Positions 31,785-41,021 of a stretch of DNA of 64,000 nt are shown piece after piece. Both the position numbers and the translations under genes were made by a program. Source of the DNA: Fidelibacterota bacterium (GTDB lineage Bacteria; Pseudomonadota; Alphaproteobacteria; Rhodospirillales; Rhodospirillaceae); contig CANJRX010000004.1 of NCBI GenBank assembly GCA_947476895.1, positions 85,877-149,876 on the forward strand. The letters run 5' to 3'. The notes below the pieces were generated by a model. It worked only from the letters and a program-made list of their open reading frames with translations. It was not told the DNA's origin and made no database searches. Within the stretch, counting starts at the first letter, position 1. The number at the start of each line of letters is the position of its first letter.

Positions 31785-34778
31785 TTAGGTTTTAGAATCC
31801 CACCAGCCGCTCTTGGACGGACCTGGCGGGGCTTCCGGCGCGGGCGGCGTTGCAGCAACCGGAGCCGATTGTGGCGGGCTCGGAGGTTGGGGTGCGGGAG
31901 CCGCGCTGGCTTCCGCAGGTGAATCGTCGCGCCGCCAAGGCTTGGTGATGGCGCGCAAGAAACGTCCTGCACCGCTTTCGCCCGATCCGCTTTCGCCTGA
32001 ATCACCTGGTTCCGGCGTCGCGGCTACAGCCGCCACGTAGGCCGGTGATTCATTTTCAGCGCGCGGTGAGTCCTGGTGATCGCCACCTTCTTCGCCGGCG
32101 GAACCTTCGGCTCCGCCATTCTGCGTAGCGCCCGGCTCACTGCCGGGTTCGCCGCCACGACGCCGGCGACGTCCGCCGCGACGACCACGACGGCGTCCGC
32201 GCCGCGCTTGATCATCCCGGCCGGGACGTTCTTCACCCGGTACGCTCGGCGTTTGATCGCCGTTGCCTTCATGCTGGCTTTCACCGGCTTCCAATGATTG
32301 CGCAATAGGTGCTTCTGAAGCAGTGACGGATTCATTGCCCGGCGTAAGGTTCGGTGAGCCATCGGGATTGCGGCCTTCGCCGCCGCGACGGCGTCTACGC
32401 CGCCGACGCTTGCGTCCGCCGTTTTCGTCGCGGTTGCCGTTTTCACGGGCGGCGTCACGCCCACCTTCGCGGCCACCATCACGCCCAGATTCACGCCCAC
32501 CATCGCGTCCAGCTTCACGCCCGCTTTCACGGCTGCCTTCGCGATTGGAATCGCGATTTCTGTCGTGACGCGGTTCGCGTACCGGCTTTTCTTCTTCCGG
32601 TTCGTCTTCTTCAACTTCGACATCGGCTTCAATGACGGCCGGACGAGCATGCTCGATTTCGCGCATCGGTTCACGCTGCGGAATTTCGCTGTCGTCGCGT
32701 GTGGCTTTAACGCGGTCTAAACGGATGTTCGGCGGCACCAAGTGGGCATCGCCCAGCACAAAGATGCGAATGCGATAACGGCTTTCGATGCTGGCGAGAG
32801 AGTCGCGCTTGTAGTTCAAGAGGTACAGCGCCACATCGGGATGCACGGTGATCGTGACTTCGCTCGAGCGTTGGCGACCGCCTTCTTCTTCCAACATGCG
32901 CAGCGCATAGACCGCCGCGGATTCCGTCGAACGCACCATGCCGGACCCGGCGCAATGCGAGCATTGGCGATAGTTGGCTTCGATCAGGCTCGGACGCAGA
33001 CGTTGGCGCGACAGTTCCAGAAGGCCGAAGTGGCTGATACGTCCGACCTGGATACGCGCGCGGTCGGCTTTCAATGCCTCTTTCAAGCGCCGCTCAACCG
33101 AATGGTTGTTGCGGTTGTCTTCCATGTCGATGAAGTCGATGACGATCAAGCCCGCGAGATCGCGCAGACGTAATTGACGCGCGATTTCGTTGGCGGCTTC
33201 GCAGTTGGTCTTGTAAGCAGTCTCTTCGATATGGCGTTCTTTGGTGGCGCGGCCCGAGTTGACGTCGATGGCGACCAGGGCTTCAGTTTGCGCGAACACG
33301 ATCGAACCGCCCGAGCGCAATTGCACGGTCGGGCTGTTGATGGCTTCCATCTGGCTTTCCACCTGATAACGGTGGAACAGCGGGATGATGTCGTCCTTGT
33401 AGCGCTGAACCTTTTTGGCGTGGCTCGGCGTCAGCATTTTCATGAAGTCTTTGCCGACCTTGTAGCCTTCTTCGCCTTCGACCCAGACCTCTTCGATGTC
33501 GCGGCTGTAGATGTCGCGGATGGCGCGCTTGATCAGGCTGGCTTCCTCGTGGATGAGTGCCGGCGCACGCGACGTCATGGTGATTTCGCGAATGCTATTC
33601 CAGGTGCGCTGCAGGTATTCGTAGTCGCGCTTGATTTCGGTCTTGTTGCGCTCGGCGCCCGCGGTCCGCAGGATCACCGCCATGTTCGTGGGCAGTTCCA
33701 GATCGCCGAGAATAGCCTTTAGGCGACGACGGTCCTGGGCGCTGGTGATTTTACGCGACACGCCGCCGCCGCGCGGGCTGTTCGGCATCAACACGCAATA
33801 GCGGCCAGCAAGCGACAAGAAGGTTGTAAGCGCAGCGCCTTTATTGCCGCGTTCTTCCTTCACCACTTGAATCAGCATGATCTGGCGGCGCTTGATGACT
33901 TCCTGAATCTTGTAATGGCGCGAGGCCACAAAACGGCGGCGCTGTTTGTCTTCAGCCGCTTCGTCTTCGTCTTCTTCGCCGCCGACGGTTTCAACGCCGG
34001 CCGGCTTTGCAGCTTGCGCTTCGCCGTTTGTCTGTTCGGCCGTCGCGGGTTGTTCGCCCGAAGCTTCCGTTTGAACGGCGGCTTCTGCGCCTGCCTCAGC
34101 GGGGGTTTCCGAAGCAACTTCGCCGGACGCCTCGGTAGCGGAAGCTGCTTCCGGCACCGTTTCGACGTTGTCTTCGTGATGATCCTCGTCCTCATGCGCA
34201 TCATCGTCCGATGTAATCGGCGACGTGATAGCAGGCGGAATAAAGGCCAGCGGAATGGCGTCGCCGTGATCGTGATCATGCGCATCGTCGTGCGCGTGGT
34301 CGTGATCATGGTGTTCGTGGTCGGGATGATCGTGATCGTGGCTATGATCGTGCGCGTGATCATGATCATGGTCGTGCGCATGATCGCCTTCGTGGGCGTC
34401 CTGGTGTTCTTGATCAGGAACGGGTTGACCGGCGGCTTGCGCCTCGCGGCGCTTATCGCGCGCGATCTGGCGGCGTTCTTCCTCTTCCTCATGGCGCTGG
34501 GCTTCCGCAATCAGGCGTTCGCGGTCCGCGACAGGGATTTGGTAGTAATCGGGATGGATTTCACTGAAGGCGAGGAAGCCGTGACGGTTTCCGCCGTAAT
34601 CAACGAAGGCTGCTTGAAGTGAAGGCTCCACCCTGACCACTTTGGCCAGGTAGATGTTGCCTTTGATTTGCTTCTTAGTCGAAGTCTCTACGTCGAATTC
34701 TTCAAGCCGCGTTCCGTCCAGTACCACGACCCGAGTTTCCTCCGGGTGCGTGGCCTCGATGAGCATTCTTTTGACCAT
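31785..34778 (-). CDS. rne: Ribonuclease E with His-Asp-rich insertion in the S1 domain
   Basis: The 997-residue endoribonuclease initiates mRNA decay and rRNA/tRNA processing. Conserved parts are the N terminus (KRMLIEATHPEETRVVVLDG), GNIYLAKVVRVEPSLQAAFVDYGGNRHGFL of S1, catalytic VEVNSGRAT-like AIDVNSGRATKERHIEETA, IVIDFIDMEDNRN, and the zinc link CSHCAGSG. An insertion of roughly 200 residues (about 90-290) interrupts S1. It contains 21 His between residues 125 and 171, mostly alternating with Asp, then an acidic Ala/Glu tract. The C-terminal ~300 residues are disordered and Arg/Gly-rich with a nine-Arg run, typical of degradosome scaffolds. Alphaproteobacterial RNase E commonly has an S1 insertion; the His-Asp repeat is unusual. 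Confidence 0.94.
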   Translation of the reverse strand: MVKRMLIEATHPEETRVVVLDGTRLEEFDVETSTKKQIKGNIYLAKVVRVEPSLQAAFVDYGGNRHGFLAFSEIHPDYYQIPVADRERLIAEAQRHEEEEERRQIARDKRREAQAAGQPVPDQEHQDAHEGDHAHDHDHDHAHDHSHDHDHPDHEHHDHDHAHDDAHDHDHGDAIPLAFIPPAITSPITSDDDAHEDEDHHEDNVETVPEAASATEASGEVASETPAEAGAEAAVQTEASGEQPATAEQTNGEAQAAKPAGVETVGGEEDEDEAAEDKQRRRFVASRHYKIQEVIKRRQIMLIQVVKEERGNKGAALTTFLSLAGRYCVLMPNSPRGGGVSRKITSAQDRRRLKAILGDLELPTNMAVILRTAGAERNKTEIKRDYEYLQRTWNSIREITMTSRAPALIHEEASLIKRAIRDIYSRDIEEVWVEGEEGYKVGKDFMKMLTPSHAKKVQRYKDDIIPLFHRYQVESQMEAINSPTVQLRSGGSIVFAQTEALVAIDVNSGRATKERHIEETAYKTNCEAANEIARQLRLRDLAGLIVIDFIDMEDNRNNHSVERRLKEALKADRARIQVGRISHFGLLELSRQRLRPSLIEANYRQCSHCAGSGMVRSTESAAVYALRMLEEEGGRQRSSEVTITVHPDVALYLLNYKRDSLASIESRYRIRIFVLGDAHLVPPNIRLDRVKATRDDSEIPQREPMREIEHARPAVIEADVEVEEDEPEEEKPVREPRHDRNRDSNREGSRESGREAGRDGGRESGRDGGREGGRDAARENGNRDENGGRKRRRRRRRRGGEGRNPDGSPNLTPGNESVTASEAPIAQSLEAGESQHEGNGDQTPSVPGEERPGRDDQARRGRRRGRRGGRRRRRGGEPGSEPGATQNGGAEGSAGEEGGDHQDSPRAENESPAYVAAVAATPEPGDSGESGSGESGAGRFLRAITKPWRRDDSPAEASAAPAPQPPSPPQSAPVAATPPAPEAPPGPSKSGWWDSKT

Positions 34779-35276
34779 AGTCTGGCGTACTCCGTGACGC
34801 AGCGGTGCCCGCGCGGCCCAAGGTCAAAGGACCTAAGAGCGCGCGTCCGCGGCGTGTTTGTGTAATGGGTGAATAGGCGCCGGGAATAAGAAGGCGCGTG
34901 GACCGCATAGGACTGCCGCAAAGTTCAGCCGAACGAGACGCCGTGAAATTACGGACGTTCAAGGTTGGCGAGCGACGGTTCAACACAGATCTCGGCACAC
35001 AAGCCCCCGGGCTTAAGATGCGGTGGGAAGGGATAGGCTTGTGAAGGCCCGGCCGTTCCCGTTTTTAACGGGTCTACTCCGGACAAACCCTTGAGAATCA
35101 ATGAGTCAGGCTCAAAGAGTCGAGGGAAACAAGCTGCCGGTGAAAGAGTGGCGGCTGTCGGAAGTAACCACGAGTGGAGTAACCATAAACGGGTCGGTAG
35201 CGCCATGACAACGCCTAATTCCCCAGGCCTGATGACGAGGCTGAGAGCGGGGCGAAACGGGCGACTCGTAAGATTC
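34779..35276 (-). other. Long leader region upstream of rne
   Basis: About 500 bp without a supported gene lie between rne and the promoter of the amidase gene. Small open frames exist on both strands but lack family resemblance or ribosome sites. Short hairpins are visible: AAGCCC/GGGCTT at 35001-35014 and CCCGTT/AACGGG at 35058-35072. A long structured 5' untranslated region would fit RNase E autoregulation, known in other bacteria, but this leader does not match any element that I recognise. Confidence 0.4.
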
Positions 35277-35306
35277 TTGCCGCGACTCGGCAAATAGTTG
35301 TATATT
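35277..35306 (+). promoter_or_regulatory. Predicted sigma-70 promoter of the amidase gene
   Basis: TTGCCG (35277-35282), an 18-bp spacer and TATATT (35301-35306) fit a housekeeping promoter, placing the transcript start near 35312. The -35 hexamer is one arm of an inverted repeat TTGCCG/CGGCAA (35277-35282 / 35288-35293). The promoter overlaps the first possible start of the amidase frame, which argues for a downstream start. Confidence 0.5.
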
Positions 35307-35345
35307 GTTCAGACTCAATGGCTTAACCGGCGACGCACACCTTCT

Positions 35346-36668
35346 ATGTCAATGTCCGACGATAAAGCGCATGCTGGCACGCCCATTCCCGACCTTGGGA
35401 ATGGTGCATATAAGCCATTGGAAATGAACGTAAATCGCAGATTTATCGTGGCCGCCGGCGGTGCTGCCGTGCTGTGGCCCGTGGCGTCTCGCGCCATGGA
35501 GCGCGCGCTGGGCATCGCGTCGGCTTTGCGCCTGCATGACCACAACACACACACTCGTCTGGTGCTTGAACTGTCCCAAAACGTGGACTTCAGCCTCTTT
35601 CGGTTGGCGGGGCCTGACCGGCTGATCATCGACTTGCCCGAACTTGATTGGGCGGTGGGTAACAACGGTCCTTCGGCTATCGGTCTCGTAAAATCCGTGC
35701 GCTTTGGTCTGTTCCAGACCGGAAATGCCCGCATTGTCGTGGATTTGGCCGGCCCCGCAGCCGTTAAGAACGCCTTTGTGCTGCCCGCCACGGGCGGCAC
35801 GCCCTTCCGTTTTGTGGTCGATCTTGAGCCGACGGAGCGCGCCAAGTTCACGGCATCGCTGGGACCGCAATACCGCATAGGCCAATTCGGGGCGCCGCCC
35901 ACGCAGGTCGCGTCGTCGCCGCCCGTAAAGAACCCGGTACCGGAAACCAAAGCCGCACCTAAGGAAACCAACCGCAAGAAAATCGTTGCCGTCGATCCCG
36001 GCCACGGCGGGGTCGATCCGGGGGCCATCGGCGTCAGCGGCATTTATGAGAAGATCATTACCCTCGCCGCCGCCCAGCAATTGAAGACGCGGCTGGAAGG
36101 CACCGGTAAATACAAGGTCATCCTCACCCGGGACCGCGACGTGTCTTTGGGCTTGAGCGAGCGCCGCGAAATCGCCCGCGCCGCCCAAGCCGACATCTTT
36201 GTCTCGTTGCACGCGGATTCCATCGCCAACAAAACTGTGCGTGGACTTTCGGTCTACACGCTTTCGGAAAAGGCCTCAGACCGTGAAGCCGAAGCCTTGG
36301 CCGAGCAGGAAAACAACGCCGACAGCATTATTGGCGTCGATCTGTCCCATGAAAGCCAAGAGGTTCGGCACATCCTGGTGGATCTCGCCCAGCGCGAGAG
36401 CATGAACATCGCGACCAAGTTCGCCGCCAAGCTGATCGATGAGTTAGAGCGTGAGGTGAAACTGGTACGTAACAGCCACCGCTTCGCCCGCTTCGCCGTG
36501 CTCAAATCCCCCGACGTGCCCTCGGTGCTGATCGAGATGGGCTACCTCTCGAACCGCGAGGACGAGATATACCTGCGCAAAGACACCAATCGGGCCAAGC
36601 TGATGGGCGCCATTGTCCGGGGTCTGGAGACCCATTTTGCCCAGCGCCAGAGCGCCAGCCGGCTCTAA
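35346..36668 (+). CDS. N-acetylmuramoyl-L-alanine amidase (AmiC-like)
   Basis: The periplasmic zinc amidase cleaves the bond between MurNAc and the peptide stem, typically at division. It has a twin-arginine-like leader (NRRFIVAAGGAAVLWPVASRA), an AMIN domain (LHDHNTHTRLVLELSQNVDFSLFRL to about residue 150), a Pro-rich linker and an Amidase_3 domain. In that domain are VAVDPGHGGVDPGAIG, the zinc His in SLHADS, SHRFARFAVLKSPDVPSVLIEMGYLSN and the catalytic Glu in LIEMGYLSN. ATG at 35346 fits the promoter; an internal ATG at 35424 would give a shorter Tat leader and is equally possible. It is followed by the PBP1A gene. Confidence 0.9.
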   Translation: MSMSDDKAHAGTPIPDLGNGAYKPLEMNVNRRFIVAAGGAAVLWPVASRAMERALGIASALRLHDHNTHTRLVLELSQNVDFSLFRLAGPDRLIIDLPELDWAVGNNGPSAIGLVKSVRFGLFQTGNARIVVDLAGPAAVKNAFVLPATGGTPFRFVVDLEPTERAKFTASLGPQYRIGQFGAPPTQVASSPPVKNPVPETKAAPKETNRKKIVAVDPGHGGVDPGAIGVSGIYEKIITLAAAQQLKTRLEGTGKYKVILTRDRDVSLGLSERREIARAAQADIFVSLHADSIANKTVRGLSVYTLSEKASDREAEALAEQENNADSIIGVDLSHESQEVRHILVDLAQRESMNIATKFAAKLIDELEREVKLVRNSHRFARFAVLKSPDVPSVLIEMGYLSNREDEIYLRKDTNRAKLMGAIVRGLETHFAQRQSASRL

Positions 36669-36705
36669 AAGGCGGATTTTTGCCTTATTTTCGGGCTAAT
36701 ACCGC

Positions 36706-36735
36706 TTATCGCACTGGTTTAGGTCAAAATATAAT
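36706..36735 (+). promoter_or_regulatory. Predicted promoter of the PBP1A gene
   Basis: A consensus -10 box TATAAT lies at 36730-36735. A weak -35 candidate TTATCG (36706-36711) is 18 bp upstream. The leader between it and the ATG at 36844 holds a stable hairpin (GGCCGC 36803-36808, loop AGAA, GCGGCC 36813-36818) not followed by a T-run. Confidence 0.45.
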
Positions 36736-36843
36736 AGTGTGCCGGTGGATCATTCCGGCTTTCAAAGCCTTGAATATGCGACGGTTCCGGTGACAAAAAG
36801 GCGGCCGCAGAAGCGGCCATAAATTACAGGACTTCAAACTTTC

Positions 36844-39291
36844 ATGACCCGTTTGTTAACGATCGGTTTTTGCGCGCTGATGCTCGGCATCTTTGTTGTC
36901 GGCGGCGCCACGGTTTTCATTTTCTACCATTATAGCCAGGGCTTGCCGGACTACCGCGCCCTCGCGACCTATACGCCGCCGGTTATGACGCGCGTCTATG
37001 CCGGCGACGGCTCGCTGATCCAGGAATACGCCGTCGAAGGCCGCGTGTTCGTGCCGATCGGCGCGATCCCGAAACGCGTCGTCGACGCCTTCGTGGCCTC
37101 GGAAGATCAGCGCTTCTATACCCACCCCGGTGTTGATCCCATCGGCCTGTCGCGCGCCGTCGTCATCGCGCTCTACGAAAAGGTCACGGGCAGCGACCGG
37201 CGCATCAAAGGCGCTTCCACCATCACGCAACAGGTCGCGCAGAACTTCCTTTTGGGCGGCACACGCGAATACAGCCTGGACCGCAAAGTGCGCGAAGCGA
37301 TCTTGTCGCTGCGCATCGAGCGCGCCTTCACCAAGGATCACATCCTCGAACTTTACTTGAACCAGCAATACCTGGGCTTCGGCGCTTACGGTGTGGCGGC
37401 GGCTTCCATGAACTATTTCAACAAGTCTCAGGACGAGTTGACTGTCGGCGAAGCGGCCTTCCTCGCCGGCCTCGCTAAAGCGCCTGCCAACTACAATCCG
37501 CAACGTCAGCCCGAAGCCGCCCGCGAACGCCGCGACTACGTCATCGGCCGTATGCAGGAAGACGGCTACATCACGTCTGCAGAAGCTAAGGCTGCGCGCG
37601 CTGAATCCATTACCGTGCGCGACCGCTCTGAAACCGAGACGGTCGCCGGCGCCGACTACTTCGCCGAAAACATTCGCCGCGATCTCGCGCAGCGTTTTGG
37701 CGCCGATACGCTTTACAAAGGCGGCCTCGCCGTTCGCACCACGCTTGATCCCGACTTGCAGCGTCTCGCTAACCGCGTCATGCGCATCGGGCTCCTCAGC
37801 TACGACCGCGCCCACGGTTGGCGTGGTCCCATCACCAAGCTGACCCCGCCGGGTGATTGGGTCGAGCGTCTGCGTCACGTAGAAGACCCGGCCGGTTTAC
37901 CGACAGAATGGGAACTCGCCGTGGTTGATGCGGCTGAAGCCGACAGGGCCATGCTGGTTTTGCGCGATGGCAAAACCGGAACGATTCCGCTGAGCGAAAT
38001 GCGTTGGGCCAGAACAGCGCTTCCCGATCAGCACGTGGGCGAAGCGGTGAAGTCCGCCAGCCAAGTGTTGAAGGTGGGTGACGTTGTCGCCGTTGAGATC
38101 GTCGGCAAAAATGCTGATGGCCTCGCTTATCCCGCAGGCACGTTCGGTTTGCGTCAGCTGCCGCAGGTCGAGGGGGCGATGGTGGTCATGGACCCGCATA
38201 CCGGCCGCGTGCTCGCCATGAACGGTGGCTTCTCCTACGCGCGCTCGCAGTTCAATCGCGCGACTCAAGCCATGCGCCAGCCCGGCTCGTCCTTTAAGCC
38301 CTTCGTTTACCTCACCGCCATGGAAAACGGCTTTACGCCGTCCACGCTCGTGCTCGATGCGCCCTTCGTCATGGACCAAGGTCCGGGACTGCCGAAGTGG
38401 AAGCCGAAGAATTACACCGATGAGTATCTTGGCCGCGCGACCTTGCGTGTCGGCGTCGAAAAATCTCAGAACCTGATGACTGTGCGCGTGGCGCAGGCTG
38501 TCGGCATGGATAAAGTGGTTGCGACGGCGAAAGCCTTCGGCATTGTCGATGATATGCAGCCAAATCTATCTGCGGCTTTGGGTTCGGAAGTGACCTCGGT
38601 CTTGCGGCTGACCACCGGCTACGCGCAGCTTGTGAACGGCGGCAAGAAGATCAGCCCCATCCTCATCGACCGCATTCAGGACCGCGACGGCAAGACCATC
38701 TACCGTTCCGATACGCGGGCCTGCCCGACTTGCGTCGCCGCGAGCTGGGACCAAAAAGGTCCGCCGCTGCTACCCGATGAGCGCGCCCAGCTGGCCGATC
38801 CCGCGAGCGTCTATCAGGTTGTGCATATCCTTGAAGGTGTCGTGCAGAACGGCACGGGCCGCCCGGTCGCTGCAGTCGGCAAGCCCTTGGCCGGTAAGAC
38901 CGGCACGTCCAACGATGCTTTCGATGTGTGGTTCATGGGCTTCTCGCCCGATCTCGTGGCCGGCGTTTTTATCGGCTTTGATGAGCCGCGCAGCTTGGGT
39001 CCCAAAGAAACCGGCGGCGGCGTGGCCGCGCCGATCTTCCGCGACTTCATGAAAGAAGCGCTCAAGGACAAACCCGCGACGCCGTTCCGCGTACCGCCGG
39101 GCGTCAGCTTGGTGCGCGTGGAACACGACACGGGGCGTCCGGCAGAGCCGGGAGACCGGCATGTGATTTTGGAAGCCTTCAAGATCGGCACGTCGCCCAG
39201 CACGCAAGTGACCATCATGGGCCAGTCCGACGAGGACGATACCCCCGCCGTTAACCTGCCCAACCAACCGGCTGCCGGCGGGCTATACTAG
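36844..39291 (+). CDS. mrcA: Penicillin-binding protein 1A (bifunctional)
   Basis: The 815-residue inner-membrane protein polymerises and cross-links peptidoglycan. One transmembrane helix (residues 7-29) is followed by a GT51 glycosyltransferase domain with VASEDQRFYTHPGVDPIGLSRA (catalytic Glu), GASTITQQVAQNF and KAPANYNP. An OB-like PBP1A-specific insert follows, then the transpeptidase with Ser482 in GSSFKP and the KTGTS box in LAGKTGTSNDAFDVWF. The length and insert fit class A PBP1A. It lies downstream of the amidase, a common pairing of cell-wall genes, but has its own likely promoter. Confidence 0.95.
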   Translation: MTRLLTIGFCALMLGIFVVGGATVFIFYHYSQGLPDYRALATYTPPVMTRVYAGDGSLIQEYAVEGRVFVPIGAIPKRVVDAFVASEDQRFYTHPGVDPIGLSRAVVIALYEKVTGSDRRIKGASTITQQVAQNFLLGGTREYSLDRKVREAILSLRIERAFTKDHILELYLNQQYLGFGAYGVAAASMNYFNKSQDELTVGEAAFLAGLAKAPANYNPQRQPEAARERRDYVIGRMQEDGYITSAEAKAARAESITVRDRSETETVAGADYFAENIRRDLAQRFGADTLYKGGLAVRTTLDPDLQRLANRVMRIGLLSYDRAHGWRGPITKLTPPGDWVERLRHVEDPAGLPTEWELAVVDAAEADRAMLVLRDGKTGTIPLSEMRWARTALPDQHVGEAVKSASQVLKVGDVVAVEIVGKNADGLAYPAGTFGLRQLPQVEGAMVVMDPHTGRVLAMNGGFSYARSQFNRATQAMRQPGSSFKPFVYLTAMENGFTPSTLVLDAPFVMDQGPGLPKWKPKNYTDEYLGRATLRVGVEKSQNLMTVRVAQAVGMDKVVATAKAFGIVDDMQPNLSAALGSEVTSVLRLTTGYAQLVNGGKKISPILIDRIQDRDGKTIYRSDTRACPTCVAASWDQKGPPLLPDERAQLADPASVYQVVHILEGVVQNGTGRPVAAVGKPLAGKTGTSNDAFDVWFMGFSPDLVAGVFIGFDEPRSLGPKETGGGVAAPIFRDFMKEALKDKPATPFRVPPGVSLVRVEHDTGRPAEPGDRHVILEAFKIGTSPSTQVTIMGQSDEDDTPAVNLPNQPAAGGLY

Positions 39292-39348
39292 GGCGGTTCC
39301 GCGAATTATATAGACACTGCGGTTCCCCATACCTTCCGAGAGTTTGCC

Positions 39349-40471
39349 ATGCGCGCCGATATTGAAAACAAAGTCAAAGACATCAAACGTTGCTTCGCCA
39401 TTCTGCGGAGGCATCTTTGACTGGGATCGTGCGCTGCTGCGCTTTGACGAACTGAACGCCAAGGCCGAAGACCCCAATCTCTGGAATAGACCCGCCGAAG
39501 CGCAAAAGTTGATGCGCGAGCGGACTCAAATTGAAACCGCAGTCACCTCCACGCGCAAACTTGAACGCGAGCTGGACGACGCCATCACCTTGGCTGAGTT
39601 GGCCGACGAAGAAGGTGATGAGGGCACCGTCGACGAAGCGCGGGCGCTGATCGCCGATCTTTATAAGCGCGCCAAACAGATCGAGCTGGAAAGCCTTTTG
39701 TCGGGCGAGGCCGATCCCAACGACTGTTACCTCGAAATCCATGCCGGCCAGGGCGGCACCGAAGCCCAAGACTGGGCCGAGATCATGGCGCGCATGTACA
39801 CGCGCTGGGCCGAACGCAAAGGCTACAAGGTGCAATACCTTGAAGAAAGTGCTGGTGAAGGCGCAGGCCTTAAGTCCGTGACCTTCCTGATCTCAGGCCT
39901 CAATGCTTACGGCTGGCTCAAGACCGAAAGCGGCGTGCACCGGCTGGTGCGTATTTCGCCGTTTGATTCCAACGCGCGCCGTCACACCAGCTTTTCATCG
40001 GTCTGGGTTTATCCGGTGGTCGACGACACCATCGAGATCGAGATCGACGAAAAAGACTGCCGCATCGACACCTATCGTTCGTCGGGCGCCGGCGGTCAGC
40101 ACGTCAACAAGACTGACAGCGCCGTGCGCATTACGCACAATCCGACCAACATCGTCGTGCAGTGTCAGAACGAACGCTCGCAGCACCAGAACCGCGCTAA
40201 GTGCTGGGAGATGCTGCGTTCGCGCCTCTATGAATTAGAGCTGGAAAAGCAGGAAGCCAAGCTGGCCCAGCAGGAAGCCGCCAAGACCGAGAATGGCTGG
40301 GGCCATCAAATCCGTTCTTACGTGCTGCAGCCCTATCAGATGGTGAAGGACCTGCGCACCGAAGTTGAAACCTCGGACACGCAAGGTGTGCTCAACGGCG
40401 ACCTGGACATGTTCATGGCCGCATCCTTGGCCGCGCGCATCAAGACCGGCGGCGACGTTCTTAATCCGTAA
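39349..40471 (+). CDS. prfB: Peptide chain release factor 2, expressed by +1 frameshift
   Basis: RF2 terminates translation at UGA and UAA. The gene starts with ATG at 39349 ([13 protein letters not shown]) and reads 23 codons to an in-frame TGA at 39418-39420. The family sequence continues in the +1 frame ([22 protein letters not shown]) to 40471. The coding sequence is therefore 39349-39417 joined to 39419-40471, 373 residues. Seen further on are the GGQ motif in [18 protein letters not shown] and the stop-codon-recognising domain around [15 protein letters not shown]. The frameshift is the well-known autoregulatory one of prfB. Confidence 0.96.
39406..39421 (+). promoter_or_regulatory. Programmed +1 frameshift site of prfB
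   Basis: CGGAGG (39406-39411) acts as the internal Shine-Dalgarno-like stimulator, followed by CAT and the slippery CTT-TGA-C (39415-39421). This matches the conserved prfB recoding signal, in which low RF2 lets the ribosome slip from CTT TGA to the GAC codon. Confidence 0.95.
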
Positions 40472-40483
40472 GCCTTAGTCCGC

Positions 40484-41011
40484 TCACAAAACCTCAAGCG
40501 CCTTACGCACTTCGTCGACGTGACCGGGCAAACTTACTTTGCGCCACTCAGCGCGGACAATGCTTTTTTCGTCGATGATGAAGGTCGAGCGGACCACGCC
40601 CATGAACTTGCGGCCATACATGCTCTTCTCGGCCCAAACGCCGTAGGCTTCGCAAACTTTCGAGTCATCGGACGCGAGGGTGAAGTTCAGTTTGAACTTG
40701 GTCTTGAACTTGGCATGGCTCTTGGTGTCATCCTTGGACACGCCGATCACGACGGCATCCAATTTCGAGAACTTCGGTAAATTGTCGCGAAAGCCACAGG
40801 CTTGTGTCGTGCAGCCAGGCGTATCGTCCTTGGGATAAAAATATAGCACCACGCGCTTGCCGCGGAGGCTCTTCAAGCTGACGGTGCCGCCGTCGTCCGT
40901 GGGCATGGTGAAAGCCGGCGCGGCCTTGCCGAGGAGAGACGAAGCGGTTTTTACCGCAGCCTTTTTCACCACCTTTTTGACGGCTTTTTTCTTTGCTTTC
41001 TTGGTGGCCAT
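40484..41011 (-). CDS. bcp: Bcp/PrxQ-type peroxiredoxin with Lys-rich N-terminal tail
   Basis: The 175-residue thiol peroxidase reduces hydroperoxides. The fold is clear: GKAAPAFTMPTDDGGTVSLKSLRGKRVVLYFYPKDDTPGCTTQACGFRD, with the peroxidatic Cys in PGCT and the resolving Cys five residues on, the atypical two-Cys PrxQ pattern. The start at 41011 has AGGAG a few bases upstream. The first ~22 residues, MATKKAKKKAVKKVVKKAAV, form a very basic histone-H1-like tail absent from typical Bcp. The gene follows glnE by 10 bp and is probably co-transcribed. Confidence 0.92.
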   Translation of the reverse strand: MATKKAKKKAVKKVVKKAAVKTASSLLGKAAPAFTMPTDDGGTVSLKSLRGKRVVLYFYPKDDTPGCTTQACGFRDNLPKFSKLDAVVIGVSKDDTKSHAKFKTKFKLNFTLASDDSKVCEAYGVWAEKSMYGRKFMGVVRSTFIIDEKSIVRAEWRKVSLPGHVDEVRKALEVL

Positions 41012-41021
41012 GGACGTTCTC

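Noticed and set aside
34266..34406. The CATGATC/GTGATC repeats here as a CRISPR or DNA repeat array
   Set aside because: They are codons of the His-Asp tract of RNase E in frame, with no spacers.
35091..35297. 68-residue open frame upstream of the amidase gene
   Set aside because: TTG start, no ribosome site, low-complexity Arg/Gly/Asn composition and no family resemblance.
39344..40471. prfB starting in the frame that begins near 39344
   Set aside because: That reading gives a non-family N terminus; the family sequence starts at 39349 and shifts frame at the TGA.
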